Positions 1 through 6,284 of a DNA stretch of 8,882 bases are shown piece after piece. A program made the translations under genes and the position numbers. This DNA comes from an uncultured Clostridia bacterium (GTDB lineage: Bacteria; Bacillota; Clostridia; Lachnospirales; Lachnospiraceae). Within the stretch, counting starts at the first letter, position 1. Every line of letters starts with the position of its first letter. The notes below the pieces were generated by a model. It was not told the origin of the DNA, ran no database searches, and was given only the letters and a program-made list of their open reading frames with translations. The stretch lies in NCBI GenBank assembly GCA_947178045.1, contig CAMWWR010000048.1:1-8882 (forward strand). Direction: 5' to 3'.

Positions 1-1
1 G

Positions 2-931
2 GTGTCGGATTCGCTGCGCGAATTCGGGCTCTCGGATCAGGAGAGTGAAGTAAAGAACTGGTACGATGGCTTTACCTTCGGGGAACGGGCGGATATTTAT
101 AATCCCTGGTCCATTATCAGCTTTCTTGACAAAAGGGAGTATTCCGCTTACTGGGCAAACACAAGCAGCAACAGCCTTGTCGGCAAGCTGATCCGGGAGG
201 GCAGCAGGGATGTGAAGCTGACGATGGAAGACCTTTTAAACGGCGGAACCCTCCATGCGCTGATTGATGAGCAGCTTGTGTTCAGCCAGCTCGACGCGGG
301 CGAAGATGCTATATGGAGCCTGCTGCTTGCGGGCGGGTATCTCAAGGTGGAAAAACGGGAGATGGATCCGGACACGGGAGAATGGGAGTATACCTTAAGT
401 CTTACGAACCGGGAAGTAAGGATGATGTTCCGAAGGCTGATCCGGGGGTGGTTTAAGGGGAATTCTACGGCGTATAATGATTTTATCAAGGCACTGCTTC
501 TGGATGATAGAAAGACCATGAATCATTATATGAACAAGGTTGCGCTTGCAACGTTTTCCAGTTTTGATGCAGGGAACAAGCTGTCCGGGAGCGCGGAGCC
601 GGAGCGCTTTTACCACGGCTTTGTGCTTGGGCTGATGGTGGAGCTGTCCGACCGGTATGTGATTACCTCGAACCGCGAGAGCGGTTTTGGACGCTATGAT
701 GTGATGCTTAAGCCAAAAAGCGTTACGGATACCGGGATGAATGCCATTATCATGGAGTTTAAGGTTCACGACGCCGAGGAGGAAACGACGTTAAAGGATA
801 CGGTGGATGCAGCGCTGCAGCAGATCGAGGAAAAACGTTATGCCGCAGCGCTTGAGGCGGAGGGGATTCCGGCAGGGCGCATCCGGAAATACGGGTTTGC
901 GTTTGAGGGGAAGAAGGTATTGATCGGGTAG
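2..931 (+). CDS. AAA-ATPase-like / PD-(D/E)XK nuclease family protein, 5'-truncated
   Basis: This is the C-terminal 309 residues of a protein whose reading frame is open to the left edge. The GTG at base 2 is probably an internal valine, and the N-terminal P-loop ATPase part should lie outside the window, since family members are usually well over 500 residues. The visible part starts in the end of the AAA-ATPase-like domain (WYDGF, then NPWSI near residues 34-37 and a YWANTSSNS stretch). It ends in a PDDEXK_9 (formerly DUF1703) nuclease-like domain. There the catalytic pattern is present: D233 in GRYDVML, E252-F-K254 in MEFKV, and a downstream QQIEEKRY helix. Such proteins are common and multicopy in Lachnospiraceae and Bacteroidetes; their biological role is not established. 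The stop is TAG at 929-931, only 14 bases from the stop of the convergent DUF1349 gene, and no terminator is visible between them. Family assignment is confident, function is not. Confidence 0.88.
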   Translation: MSDSLREFGLSDQESEVKNWYDGFTFGERADIYNPWSIISFLDKREYSAYWANTSSNSLVGKLIREGSRDVKLTMEDLLNGGTLHALIDEQLVFSQLDAGEDAIWSLLLAGGYLKVEKREMDPDTGEWEYTLSLTNREVRMMFRRLIRGWFKGNSTAYNDFIKALLLDDRKTMNHYMNKVALATFSSFDAGNKLSGSAEPERFYHGFVLGLMVELSDRYVITSNRESGFGRYDVMLKPKSVTDTGMNAIIMEFKVHDAEEETTLKDTVDAALQQIEEKRYAAALEAEGIPAGRIRKYGFAFEGKKVLIG

Positions 932-945
932 AATGTTGTCCCGCT

Positions 946-1545
946 TTAGTCCGGCTGCTGGCCGTCATGCGGTTTCCACTGGCACTCCGTGATCTGCATA
1001 TCCGTGAATACTGCCCGGAACGATGAAGCCTCGGGAGAGCATGCGTAAATACCGAAAGCGATCTTTCCTGCGCCGTGAAATATATGGCATATCCGCATCT
1101 GACTAAAATGAACGCCGTCCGCGGAGCATTCGATGCAGTAATCGTCCTCCCGCCTGCTGAACCGATACCACATGGTTTTGACGGAGGCGTCAATCGCCGT
1201 GGTTGCCCAGTCGGAATATCCATGATTCGTTACAACGCTGCCGAGATGCTGATAGCTGTCGTTTTCATATTCCACAGAAGCCTTCAGCCAGTTCTCACTG
1301 TCCAGATACATGACGATGCCGCACTGATCGAAACGGTGGTGGCTGTCGGTAAATTCGGTTTTTACGAGGAAGCTGAAATATTTTTCCTCGGTTTCGGTTT
1401 GGAAAACCGGGGCATTGTCATTTTGAAAATGGTAGTACGTTCTCTGCCACAGGTCGGTGTGCGGCTTTGTGATAATCTCGATTTTGTCGTTTTCGATTCG
1501 GTATTGTTCCGGTTCCCGTGTCCATTTGAAAGCTTTTAAATCCAT
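946..1545 (-). CDS. DUF1349 domain protein (concanavalin A-like fold)
   Basis: This encodes a 199-residue soluble protein with no signal peptide or membrane segment. Features typical of DUF1349 proteins (YesU-like, ConA-like jelly roll) are an early W-x-R-E-P-E stretch, DLWQRTYY, a GIVMYLDSENWLKASVEY core, a DW-TT strand, the W-Y-R-F-S-R strand, and a late GIYACSP followed by an F-x-A-x-F-T-D-M strand. The fold is usually linked to carbohydrate binding, but no substrate can be read from the sequence. The frame is open 18 codons further upstream. The ATG at 1545-1543 is preferred because a GGAGG (complement of 1553-1557) sits 7 bases upstream and the family similarity begins just after it. A strong minus-strand promoter lies about 40 bases upstream and shares its -35 with the divergent membrane-protein gene. 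The stop is TAA at 948-946. Annotation as a DUF is safe; a biochemical role would be a guess. Confidence 0.87.
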   Translation of the reverse strand: MDLKAFKWTREPEQYRIENDKIEIITKPHTDLWQRTYYHFQNDNAPVFQTETEEKYFSFLVKTEFTDSHHRFDQCGIVMYLDSENWLKASVEYENDSYQHLGSVVTNHGYSDWATTAIDASVKTMWYRFSRREDDYCIECSADGVHFSQMRICHIFHGAGKIAFGIYACSPEASSFRAVFTDMQITECQWKPHDGQQPD

Positions 1546-1589
1546 GACGATTCCTCCGTAAATTTTAAGAAAAGCTTTAACTGGCAATA

Positions 1590-1618
1590 AATATAGCATA
1601 AAAAGAATCGGTTGACAA
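1590..1618 (-). promoter_or_regulatory. Sigma-A promoter for the DUF1349 gene
   Basis: Read on the minus strand this is TTGTCA (1618-1613), a 17-base spacer, and TATATT (1595-1590), with an extended -10 TG one base before the TATATT. The start of transcription would fall near 1583, giving a leader of about 38 bases before the ATG at 1545. The -35 overlaps by five bases, on the opposite strand, the -35 of the plus-strand promoter at 1612-1640. Confidence 0.72.
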
Positions 1619-1640
1619 TCGGTTTTTCGGGTAGTATACT
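1612..1640 (+). promoter_or_regulatory. Sigma-A promoter for the membrane protein / regulator unit
   Basis: A perfect -35 TTGACA (1612-1617) is followed by a 17-base spacer and the -10 TATACT (1635-1640). The start of transcription is expected near 1647, leaving a leader of about 38 bases to the ATG at 1685. This is one of the strongest promoter matches in the window, which suggests that expression is limited by a repressor; the motif copies at 1636-1672 would suit that. Confidence 0.82.
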
Positions 1641-1672
1641 CTAAAAAAGAGAGTATCTATTTTACAGAGTAT
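1636..1672 (+). promoter_or_regulatory. Candidate operator: three copies of AGAGTAT
   Basis: ATACTCT (1636-1642) and AGAGTAT (1650-1656) form a perfect inverted repeat with a 7-base gap, and a second direct AGAGTAT copy lies at 1666-1672. The first copy overlaps the -10, the second lies just past the expected start of transcription, and the third abuts the GGAGGGG ribosome binding site. The two direct copies are 16 bases apart. Repeats placed like this would block RNA polymerase if bound. The natural candidate ligand is the winged-helix protein encoded at 2462-2749 in the same unit. The repeats are seen directly; their function is inferred. Confidence 0.5.
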
Positions 1673-1684
1673 GGAGGGGATATA

Positions 1685-2392
1685 ATGGAGGACAATATAA
1701 AAAAAGCTTTGAGTGATGTTGAGGAGATAAAGAGGGTTCTTGGCCTGACCTTCGGAGATTTTTCCGCGGCGGCAAAGCTCTTTTTCACTGCGGGAATTTT
1801 CTGGGTGATTGAGGGGCTGCTGTCACTTGCCGATACCTTCGGACTGTGGCATGCCCTGCCGGACGGTATGCCGGCCGGGCGGCAGGCGGCGATCGTTATC
1901 TATGCCCGCCAGGGTCTGGGCATTCTCGGATTGGCGGCGGTTCTGGCCGTGTATCTGCACTGCCGCGGGCAGCAAAAGAGGCGGGCGCAGGGCCTGGGTC
2001 TTCAGCTGATCGACCTGTGGGGCTGTCTGTTTCTGGGGGTTACAGTCTACGGCGAATTGGCAGCTCGACTTTCCCGGGCGTTCTCGCCCGATGAAATTGC
2101 GCTGTATGTCAATATACCATATCTGTTTTTGATGGCAGCAATGCCTCTGCTATTGATGGCAACCGGTATTTTGACCGGGCGCGGAGCGCCGAAGCTTCTG
2201 GCACTTGTCTATGCGGTTGTCAGCATTGTCATTCTGGTTTTGCCGACAACAGTGGAATATGCCGTCGGGCAGGGGATGACTCAGTCGGTTTCCCTCGGCG
2301 CGGCTCTGAGCACCTCGGTAATCCCCGGAATATTTGCAGTTATTCTTGGGGGTGTGATGAAGCTGGAACATCCTGCTCCGATTTTTCATTGA
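1685..2392 (+). CDS. Six-helix integral membrane protein, unknown function
   Basis: The 235-residue product has about six hydrophobic segments at roughly residues 30-50, 70-92, 107-127, 141-163, 170-188 and 204-225. They are preceded by a charged N-terminal helix (residues 1-20) that should be cytoplasmic. An even number of helices would put both termini on the same side. A basic loop, RGQQKRRAQ (94-102), fits a cytosolic loop between helices 2 and 3. I recognise no transporter or enzyme motif; small, poorly conserved multispan proteins paired with a short winged-helix regulator are known in Firmicutes. The ATG is preceded by GGAGGGG at 1673-1679, 5 bases away, and by a strong promoter. The regulator gene follows after 69 bases on the same strand, so the two are probably co-transcribed. 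A role in membrane stress or export is possible but nothing in the sequence proves it. Confidence 0.8.
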   Translation: MEDNIKKALSDVEEIKRVLGLTFGDFSAAAKLFFTAGIFWVIEGLLSLADTFGLWHALPDGMPAGRQAAIVIYARQGLGILGLAAVLAVYLHCRGQQKRRAQGLGLQLIDLWGCLFLGVTVYGELAARLSRAFSPDEIALYVNIPYLFLMAAMPLLLMATGILTGRGAPKLLALVYAVVSIVILVLPTTVEYAVGQGMTQSVSLGAALSTSVIPGIFAVILGGVMKLEHPAPIFH

Positions 2393-2461
2393 TGCAATGT
2401 TACGGATTTGTGGTATATGCAGGGTGTAAAATAAAATTATAGAGCTTGAGAGGCATACCCC

Positions 2462-2749
2462 ATGTTTGATGAAATATCAGATGTTTTTTCCTCAAAAATA
2501 CGGCTGGGCATTATCGCCGCGCTGCTGCCGGGGGGAAAGAGCTTTACCGTCTTAAAGAAGCTGCTGCAGGCCTCGGACGGAAATCTCGGAAAGCAGCTGG
2601 AGATGCTGGAGGTAAACCGCTTTGTGCGGACGGAACGGGAGCAGCGGGGAAGGAGAACCAGCACAACCTATTTTCTGACGGATTTCGGGCGGGAGCAGTT
2701 TCGGATTTATGTGGAGCTGCTGGAGCGTCTGCTGAAGGAGGAGGGCTGA
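2462..2749 (+). CDS. Small winged-helix DNA-binding regulator (HTH_27-like)
   Basis: This 95-residue protein is almost entirely one winged helix-turn-helix domain. It has an opening FDEISDVFSSKIRLGIIAAL helix pair, an HTH around residues 28-58 whose recognition helix is near NLGKQLEMLE, and a basic wing at 59-73 (RGRRTSTTYF) followed by LTDFGR. A C-terminal helix (77-93) probably makes a dimer. The layout matches the short MarR/PadR-like regulators of Pfam HTH_27, which have no ligand domain. It follows the membrane-protein gene and probably controls that unit, perhaps through the AGAGTAT repeats at 1636-1672. The start is supported by GAGAGG at 2448-2453, 8 bases before the ATG. A weak internal promoter (TTGTGG 2408-2413, 18-base gap, TAAAAT 2432-2437) could add separate expression. 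The family call is good; the target is inferred. Confidence 0.84.
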   Translation: MFDEISDVFSSKIRLGIIAALLPGGKSFTVLKKLLQASDGNLGKQLEMLEVNRFVRTEREQRGRRTSTTYFLTDFGREQFRIYVELLERLLKEEG

Positions 2750-2792
2750 ATCCGAAGGTGCGCTGCGGCGGCGCTTCAAAACAAAATAGAGG

Positions 2793-2821
2793 TGGAAAAC
2801 CCGCCGCTGATATGCTATACT
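2793..2821 (+). promoter_or_regulatory. Extended -10 promoter for the cysteine-rich protein gene
   Basis: TATACT at 2816-2821 is preceded by TG-C (2813-2815), an extended -10, and by TGGAAA (2793-2798, four of six matches to the -35 consensus) at a 17-base gap. Transcription would start near 2828, about 45 bases before the ATG at 2874. Confidence 0.55.
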
Positions 2822-2873
2822 GTGCTGTGCAGAATTCAGGAACAGATAAAAGCGGGCAAAGGAGGTACGGGTT

Positions 2874-3335
2874 ATGGAAGGGGTACATAAAAAGGGATTG
2901 AATGCGGAGCTGATCGGGAATGATCTGGAGGATTGCTGCAAGGGAGAAGCGCTGTGCGGACAGTGTCAGAACGCCTCATGCACCATAGGCTTTGCGAAGG
3001 AGTGCATACAGAATTACAAAAAAGCTCCGCAGAAGGAGGTTCCCGACGGAACGAACCGCATTCCGACCATGGATTTCAAGGTGTTTGACGAAACGAAGCT
3101 GGGAACGGCGATCGCCCATATTCTGAAGGAATGCAAGAACTGTAAGGAGGATCACACGGAAAACTGCATTATTAATGTGATCCGCAACTGCTATGAGGTC
3201 AGCATGCTGGGGGACGTACAGCCCTACGAGGGAAGCTCACTGCAGTATTTAATGTATCTGAGGACTCATTTCCCTGAGAAGGCGGCATATATTGCGGATG
3301 TCTACGCAGGTCTGCCGCAGGACACAGCCGGCTGA
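2874..3335 (+). CDS. Cysteine-rich hypothetical protein with two four-Cys modules
   Basis: This 153-residue soluble protein has ten cysteines and no signal peptide. I do not recognise a named family. Eight cysteines form two similar modules: C28-x2-C31-x4-C36-x7-C44 and C87-x2-C90-x7-C98-x7-C106. The second half of each module has the same spacing and a shared C-x-I pattern, so the protein looks like an internal duplication. A further CC pair lies at 21-22. The middle (45-86) and the C-terminus (107-153, ending in a helix-rich stretch with YLMYLRTHFPEKAAYI) have no cysteine. Cytosolic CxxC pairs point to zinc or an iron-sulfur cluster, but this is inference. The start has an excellent AAAGGAGGT at 2858-2866, 7 bases before the ATG, and its own extended -10 promoter. 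The gene stands alone between the winged-helix regulator and the TPR gene on the same strand. Confidence 0.82.
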   Translation: MEGVHKKGLNAELIGNDLEDCCKGEALCGQCQNASCTIGFAKECIQNYKKAPQKEVPDGTNRIPTMDFKVFDETKLGTAIAHILKECKNCKEDHTENCIINVIRNCYEVSMLGDVQPYEGSSLQYLMYLRTHFPEKAAYIADVYAGLPQDTAG

Positions 3336-3383
3336 TGAGTAACGGGAGCGGGCCGGTCTGCGAGATATACGGGTGAAAAAGTG

Positions 3384-3399
3384 TGAAAGTAAACTTTCA
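3384..3399. other. 16-bp dyad upstream of the TPR gene
   Basis: TGAAAGT-AA-ACTTTCA is a perfect inverted repeat with 7-base arms, set in the only AT-rich patch of the 120 bases between the cysteine-rich gene and the TPR gene. It could be an operator for the TPR-hflX unit. No convincing sigma-A promoter was found beside it (the best is a weak TTTCAA with TATCAC 18 bases on), so the role is open. Confidence 0.3.
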
Positions 3400-3455
3400 A
3401 ACTCCTTATTTAAAGCAGTATCACGAGGAAGATCGCGATATGCACGGGTATAAAT

Positions 3456-4682
3456 ATGAGAAGAGCAAAAAAGGGATATATCGCCGCGCTGCTTGCCGCC
3501 ATGCTTTCGGGAGCGTGCGCCTGCGCGGCGGATTCCGGAGAAAAGGAATACGAGCGCGGCGTCGCCGCGTACGAGGCACAAAATTATAAGGAGGCGGCAG
3601 AGCAGTTTGCGGCTGCCCTAGAGAAAAACGAGGATAAAGCGGAGAGTTATCTGTATTACGGCTATGCGCTGCTCGCGCTCGGAAGCTATGAGGAGGCGGC
3701 AGGGCAGTTTGAGCAGGTTATTCTGGACAAGAGTTTTCCGGCGGTGCAGGAAAACAACAAAAGGGCATACCGCGGCGCCGGAATTGCCTGGTACCGGGCG
3801 GGTGAGGCCGAAAAGGCAATTTCCTGCTTTTACGCAGCGCTGAACATTGAGCAGCTTCCGGAGTATGATGAGGATATCCGGGCATATCTGGCGCAGACAA
3901 ATTCGTTGCTGCTTCAGGGGCAAAGGGAGAGAGGGGAGTTTTCCGAGATGCTCTCGCTCTGCGGCAGGCTGCTGGAGGAATTCGGCGGGTCGAAGGAGCT
4001 GTATCGGCTGCGGGCAGATATTTATATGGAGCAGGAGCAGTATGAGGAGGCTCTTGCGGAATTTGAGCTGGCCCTCTCGGCCGGGGATGAGGGAATGGGC
4101 ACGCTGCTCGGCAAGCTGACTGCCCTGAGGGAGCTCGGCCGGGAAGCGGAGGCGGCGCAGGCGGCGGGACGGCTTGCCGCCATGACTCCGGAAAACGACG
4201 AGGAGGCTCTTGCGGGCGCGATCGCGGCATTTTCCGTCGGGGACTACAGGACGGCCGGCACAATGTTTTCCTCGCTGTATGAAAACGGCCGTTCCGAGGC
4301 AGGCTATTATCTGGCTCAGCTGCGGATGGCGGAGGAGGATTATTCCGGCGCGGCCGCGTATCTGGAGGAGCTTAAGCGGGCCGGAGCCGCGGATGAGGAG
4401 ATTTATTACCGGCTTGCGGTCTGCATGCTGGAGCTTGACCGCACGGAGGAGGCCGCGGGATATTATGAGCGGCTGTCGGAGCCGGACGGCGCAGAGCAGC
4501 GGCGCAGGCGGGACAGGGTGTATATTGCGCTGCTGGAGAAGCAGAGCCGCTGGAGCGAGGCGAAGGATGCCATGGCGGATTATCTGAAGGACTGGGCTGC
4601 GGCAGGGGACGAGGAGCATGAGGCCGCGGCGCGGGAATATGAATTTCTGTCGCGGCTGGCCAACAATGCAGAAAAAAGATAG
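3456..4682 (+). CDS. Exported TPR-repeat protein, possible lipoprotein
   Basis: The 408-residue product starts with a basic n-region (RRAKK) and a hydrophobic core (residues 8-20) ending in SGACACAA, which is a signal peptide. C21 could be lipidated, but Ser at -3 is not the usual lipobox residue. Cleavage by ordinary signal peptidase near A-C-A-A is the alternative. The remainder is a chain of tetratricopeptide-like helix pairs, at roughly 31-58, 64-92, 103-131, 182-210, 250-275, 281-310 and 315-341, with typical Y-x-G-x-A, A-x-x-Y/F and E-E-A positions. Such arrays are protein-binding scaffolds; the partner is unknown. No other ATG, GTG or TTG exists in frame between the upstream stop at 3411 and the chosen ATG, although the ribosome binding site is poor (GGGT at 3446-3449). 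hflX follows 89 bases on without a visible promoter or terminator, so an operon is likely. Highly acidic, Ala- and Glu-rich composition fits an extracytoplasmic helical protein. Confidence 0.85.
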   Translation: MRRAKKGYIAALLAAMLSGACACAADSGEKEYERGVAAYEAQNYKEAAEQFAAALEKNEDKAESYLYYGYALLALGSYEEAAGQFEQVILDKSFPAVQENNKRAYRGAGIAWYRAGEAEKAISCFYAALNIEQLPEYDEDIRAYLAQTNSLLLQGQRERGEFSEMLSLCGRLLEEFGGSKELYRLRADIYMEQEQYEEALAEFELALSAGDEGMGTLLGKLTALRELGREAEAAQAAGRLAAMTPENDEEALAGAIAAFSVGDYRTAGTMFSSLYENGRSEAGYYLAQLRMAEEDYSGAAAYLEELKRAGAADEEIYYRLAVCMLELDRTEEAAGYYERLSEPDGAEQRRRRDRVYIALLEKQSRWSEAKDAMADYLKDWAAAGDEEHEAAAREYEFLSRLANNAEKR

Positions 4683-4771
4683 GAGCAGGCGAGAAGGGCG
4701 GTCGGAAAGCAGGAAAATGCCTGCGGCTGCTGAGAAACTGCGGACGGAAGGGCAGCAGGACAGGAGGGACT

Positions 4772-6016
4772 ATGGCGGAGCTTATTGAAATAAAGGAGAA
4801 CGCGGAGCGCGTTATCCTGGTCGGCGTGCAGGCGTCGGAGCAGGACGATACGGCGGAATCGCTCGAGGAGCTGCGGGAGCTGGCGAGGACGGCCGGGGCG
4901 GAGACGCTCGGCGTCGTCATCCAGAACCGCGAGAGCGCGCATCCGGGCACCTATATCGGTAAGGGAAAGATCGCGGAGGTAGCGGCGCTCGTGAGCGAGC
5001 TGGGAGCCACCGGTATTATCTGCGACGATGAACTTGCCCCGGCGCAGATGAAAAACCTGGAAAATTATCTCGACTGCAAGGTAATGGACCGGACGATGCT
5101 GATACTGGATATTTTTGCGCAGCATGCAGTCACGCGCGAGGGCAAGATACAGGTGGAGCTCGCCCAGCTGAAGTACCGGCAGACGAGGCTGATCGGAAGT
5201 CACGGTGCGCTCTCAAGGCTCGGCGGCGGCATCGGGACGAGGGGGCCGGGCGAGAACAAGCTCGAGTCGGACCGGCGGCAGATCCGCGGCCGTATTGCAC
5301 AGCTTGGCCGGGAGCTTGCCGAGGTAAAGAAAAACCGTGAGGTGGCGAGAAGCCTGCGCAGCAAGAGCCCGACGCCGGTGTTTGCCATTGTCGGCTACAC
5401 GAACGCGGGCAAATCGACACTGCTCAACTATCTGACGGAGGCGGGAGTGCTCTCGGAGGATATGTTGTTTGCGACGCTCGACCCGACGACGCGGAACCGG
5501 AGGCTGGCGAGCGGCGAGGAGATACTTCTGACCGACACGGTCGGCTTTATCCGCAAGCTGCCACACCATCTGGTCGACGCCTTCCGGTCGACGCTCGAGG
5601 AGGCAAAGTATTCCGACGGGATACTGCATGTTGTGGACGCCTCAAACGAGGAGGCGGAGAAGCAGATGCACATTGTCTATGAAACGCTGCGGCAGCTGGA
5701 AATCAAGGATAAGCCGATCATCACCGTGTTCAACAAGCAGGATCGGATTCCGGGCGGAAGAACGATCAAGGATCTGAAGGCGGAGCGGACCGTAAAGCTG
5801 TCGGCAAAGACAGGGGAGGGCGTCGAGGAGCTGCTGACGGCCATCAGCGAGCTGCTGGCGGAGCGGAAGATACTGGTGGAGAAGGTATTTGGCTACCAGG
5901 AGGCGGGGAAAATTCAGCAGATACGCAAATTCGGGCAGCTGCTGGAGGAGGACTACCGCGAGGACGGGATCTATGTGAAGGCGTATGTGCCGAAGGAGGT
6001 GTTCTGCGCGCTGTAG
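4772..6016 (+). CDS. hflX: GTPase HflX (ribosome-splitting / rescue GTPase)
   Basis: This is a full-length HflX of 414 residues. The N-terminal HflX domain carries the typical YIGKGK (61-66), CDDELAP (84-90) and DRTMLILDIFAQHA motifs. A linker with GGGIGTRGPGE (151-161) and KLESDRR precedes the Obg-like G domain. That domain has G1 GYTNAGKS (208-215), G2 around DPTTR (237-241), G3 DTVG (255-258), G4 NKQD (321-324) and G5 SAK (344-346). A short C-terminal domain ends at YVPKEVF. HflX binds the 50S subunit and 70S ribosomes and uses nucleotide hydrolysis to split stalled or stress-arrested ribosomes in the cytosol. All GTP-binding motifs are intact, so the enzyme should be active. The ATG at 4772 has AGGAGG at 4762-4767, 4 bases upstream. 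The gene follows the TPR gene and probably shares its transcript. No strong terminator is visible after the TAG at 6014-6016. Confidence 0.97.
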   Translation: MAELIEIKENAERVILVGVQASEQDDTAESLEELRELARTAGAETLGVVIQNRESAHPGTYIGKGKIAEVAALVSELGATGIICDDELAPAQMKNLENYLDCKVMDRTMLILDIFAQHAVTREGKIQVELAQLKYRQTRLIGSHGALSRLGGGIGTRGPGENKLESDRRQIRGRIAQLGRELAEVKKNREVARSLRSKSPTPVFAIVGYTNAGKSTLLNYLTEAGVLSEDMLFATLDPTTRNRRLASGEEILLTDTVGFIRKLPHHLVDAFRSTLEEAKYSDGILHVVDASNEEAEKQMHIVYETLRQLEIKDKPIITVFNKQDRIPGGRTIKDLKAERTVKLSAKTGEGVEELLTAISELLAERKILVEKVFGYQEAGKIQQIRKFGQLLEEDYREDGIYVKAYVPKEVFCAL

Positions 6017-6194
6017 GAAGTGCATCGCCGTCGGAATTTTTCCCTGCACTGGCACGAGCCAAACAGCCTGTGAGTACAATTCATGGCTGGATGGAGCACC
6101 ACGCACGGGCAGATAGTCTGCCGGCAGCGGCTGCTCTGCGCGCAGAAAACCGCAGAATTACAGGGCTGGAAGGGATTCGACAAGAGTAGTAAAA
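6017..6194. other. Intergenic stretch after hflX with GC-rich dyads
   Basis: No credible gene is present. Three short dyads are visible: AGTGCA/TGCACT (6019-6024 with 6045-6050, a 20-base loop), GGCAGA-TAG-TCTGCC (6108-6122), and the perfect 12-base palindrome TCTGCGCGCAGA (6135-6146). None is followed by a T-run, so they are not typical Rho-independent terminators, although hflX transcription must end here or read into nrdD. Confidence 0.45.
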
Positions 6195-6210
6195 ACACAA
6201 TATCTTGTAT
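6195..6210. promoter_or_regulatory. NrdR box 1 upstream of nrdD
   Basis: ACACAATATCTTGTAT matches the NrdR box consensus ACACWATATATWGTGT at 14 of 16 positions. NrdR is the zinc-finger/ATP-cone repressor that controls ribonucleotide reductase operons across bacteria, and such boxes normally occur in pairs. Box 2 lies 32 bases downstream, which places both on the same face of the helix, just upstream of the nrdD promoter. Confidence 0.82.
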
Positions 6211-6226
6211 ACATTTCGAACGGGAT

Positions 6227-6242
6227 AAAATATATCTGGTAT
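6227..6242. promoter_or_regulatory. NrdR box 2 upstream of nrdD (degenerate)
   Basis: AAAATATATCTGGTAT matches the NrdR consensus at 11 of 16 positions and shares TATCT-x-GTAT with box 1. The linker between the boxes is exactly 16 bases, the spacing known for NrdR pairs. The box ends 7 bases before the -35 of the nrdD promoter, where a bound repressor would hinder RNA polymerase. Confidence 0.65.
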
Positions 6243-6249
6243 TTCCCCC

Positions 6250-6278
6250 TTGACGGGACTGGTATAATCTGTTACAAT
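6250..6278 (+). promoter_or_regulatory. Sigma-A promoter of nrdD
   Basis: TTGACG (6250-6255), a 17-base spacer and TACAAT (6273-6278) make a near-consensus promoter. An overlapping TATAAT at 6263-6268 with an extended TG-G in front is an alternative -10, but it has no good -35. Transcription from the main pair would start near 6285. Confidence 0.75.
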
Positions 6279-6284
6279 AATAGC

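Noticed and set aside
1546..1599. An 18-residue N-terminal extension of the DUF1349 protein from an upstream in-frame ATG.
   Set aside because: The upstream start has no ribosome binding site and would lie upstream of the transcription start predicted from the promoter, whereas the ATG at 1545 has a good GGAGG.
2754..2781. GC-rich imperfect dyad after the winged-helix gene, considered as a terminator.
   Set aside because: The stem is short and imperfect and is followed by an A-rich, not a T-rich, stretch on the plus strand.
3373..3453. A 26-codon GTG-started reading frame ending two bases before the TPR-gene ATG, possibly a coupled leader peptide.
   Set aside because: It has no ribosome binding site, and its composition looks like translated non-coding sequence.
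3618..4619. Long minus-strand open frames over the TPR gene, and similarly over hflX and nrdD (for example 7615-8829).
   Set aside because: These are mirror frames of GC-rich genes, Arg/Pro/Leu-rich and without domain features or ribosome binding sites; the plus-strand products are clear.
6250..6268. TTGACG paired with TATAAT at 6263-6268 as the nrdD promoter.
   Set aside because: The spacer would be only 7 bases; TACAAT at 6273-6278 has the correct 17-base gap.
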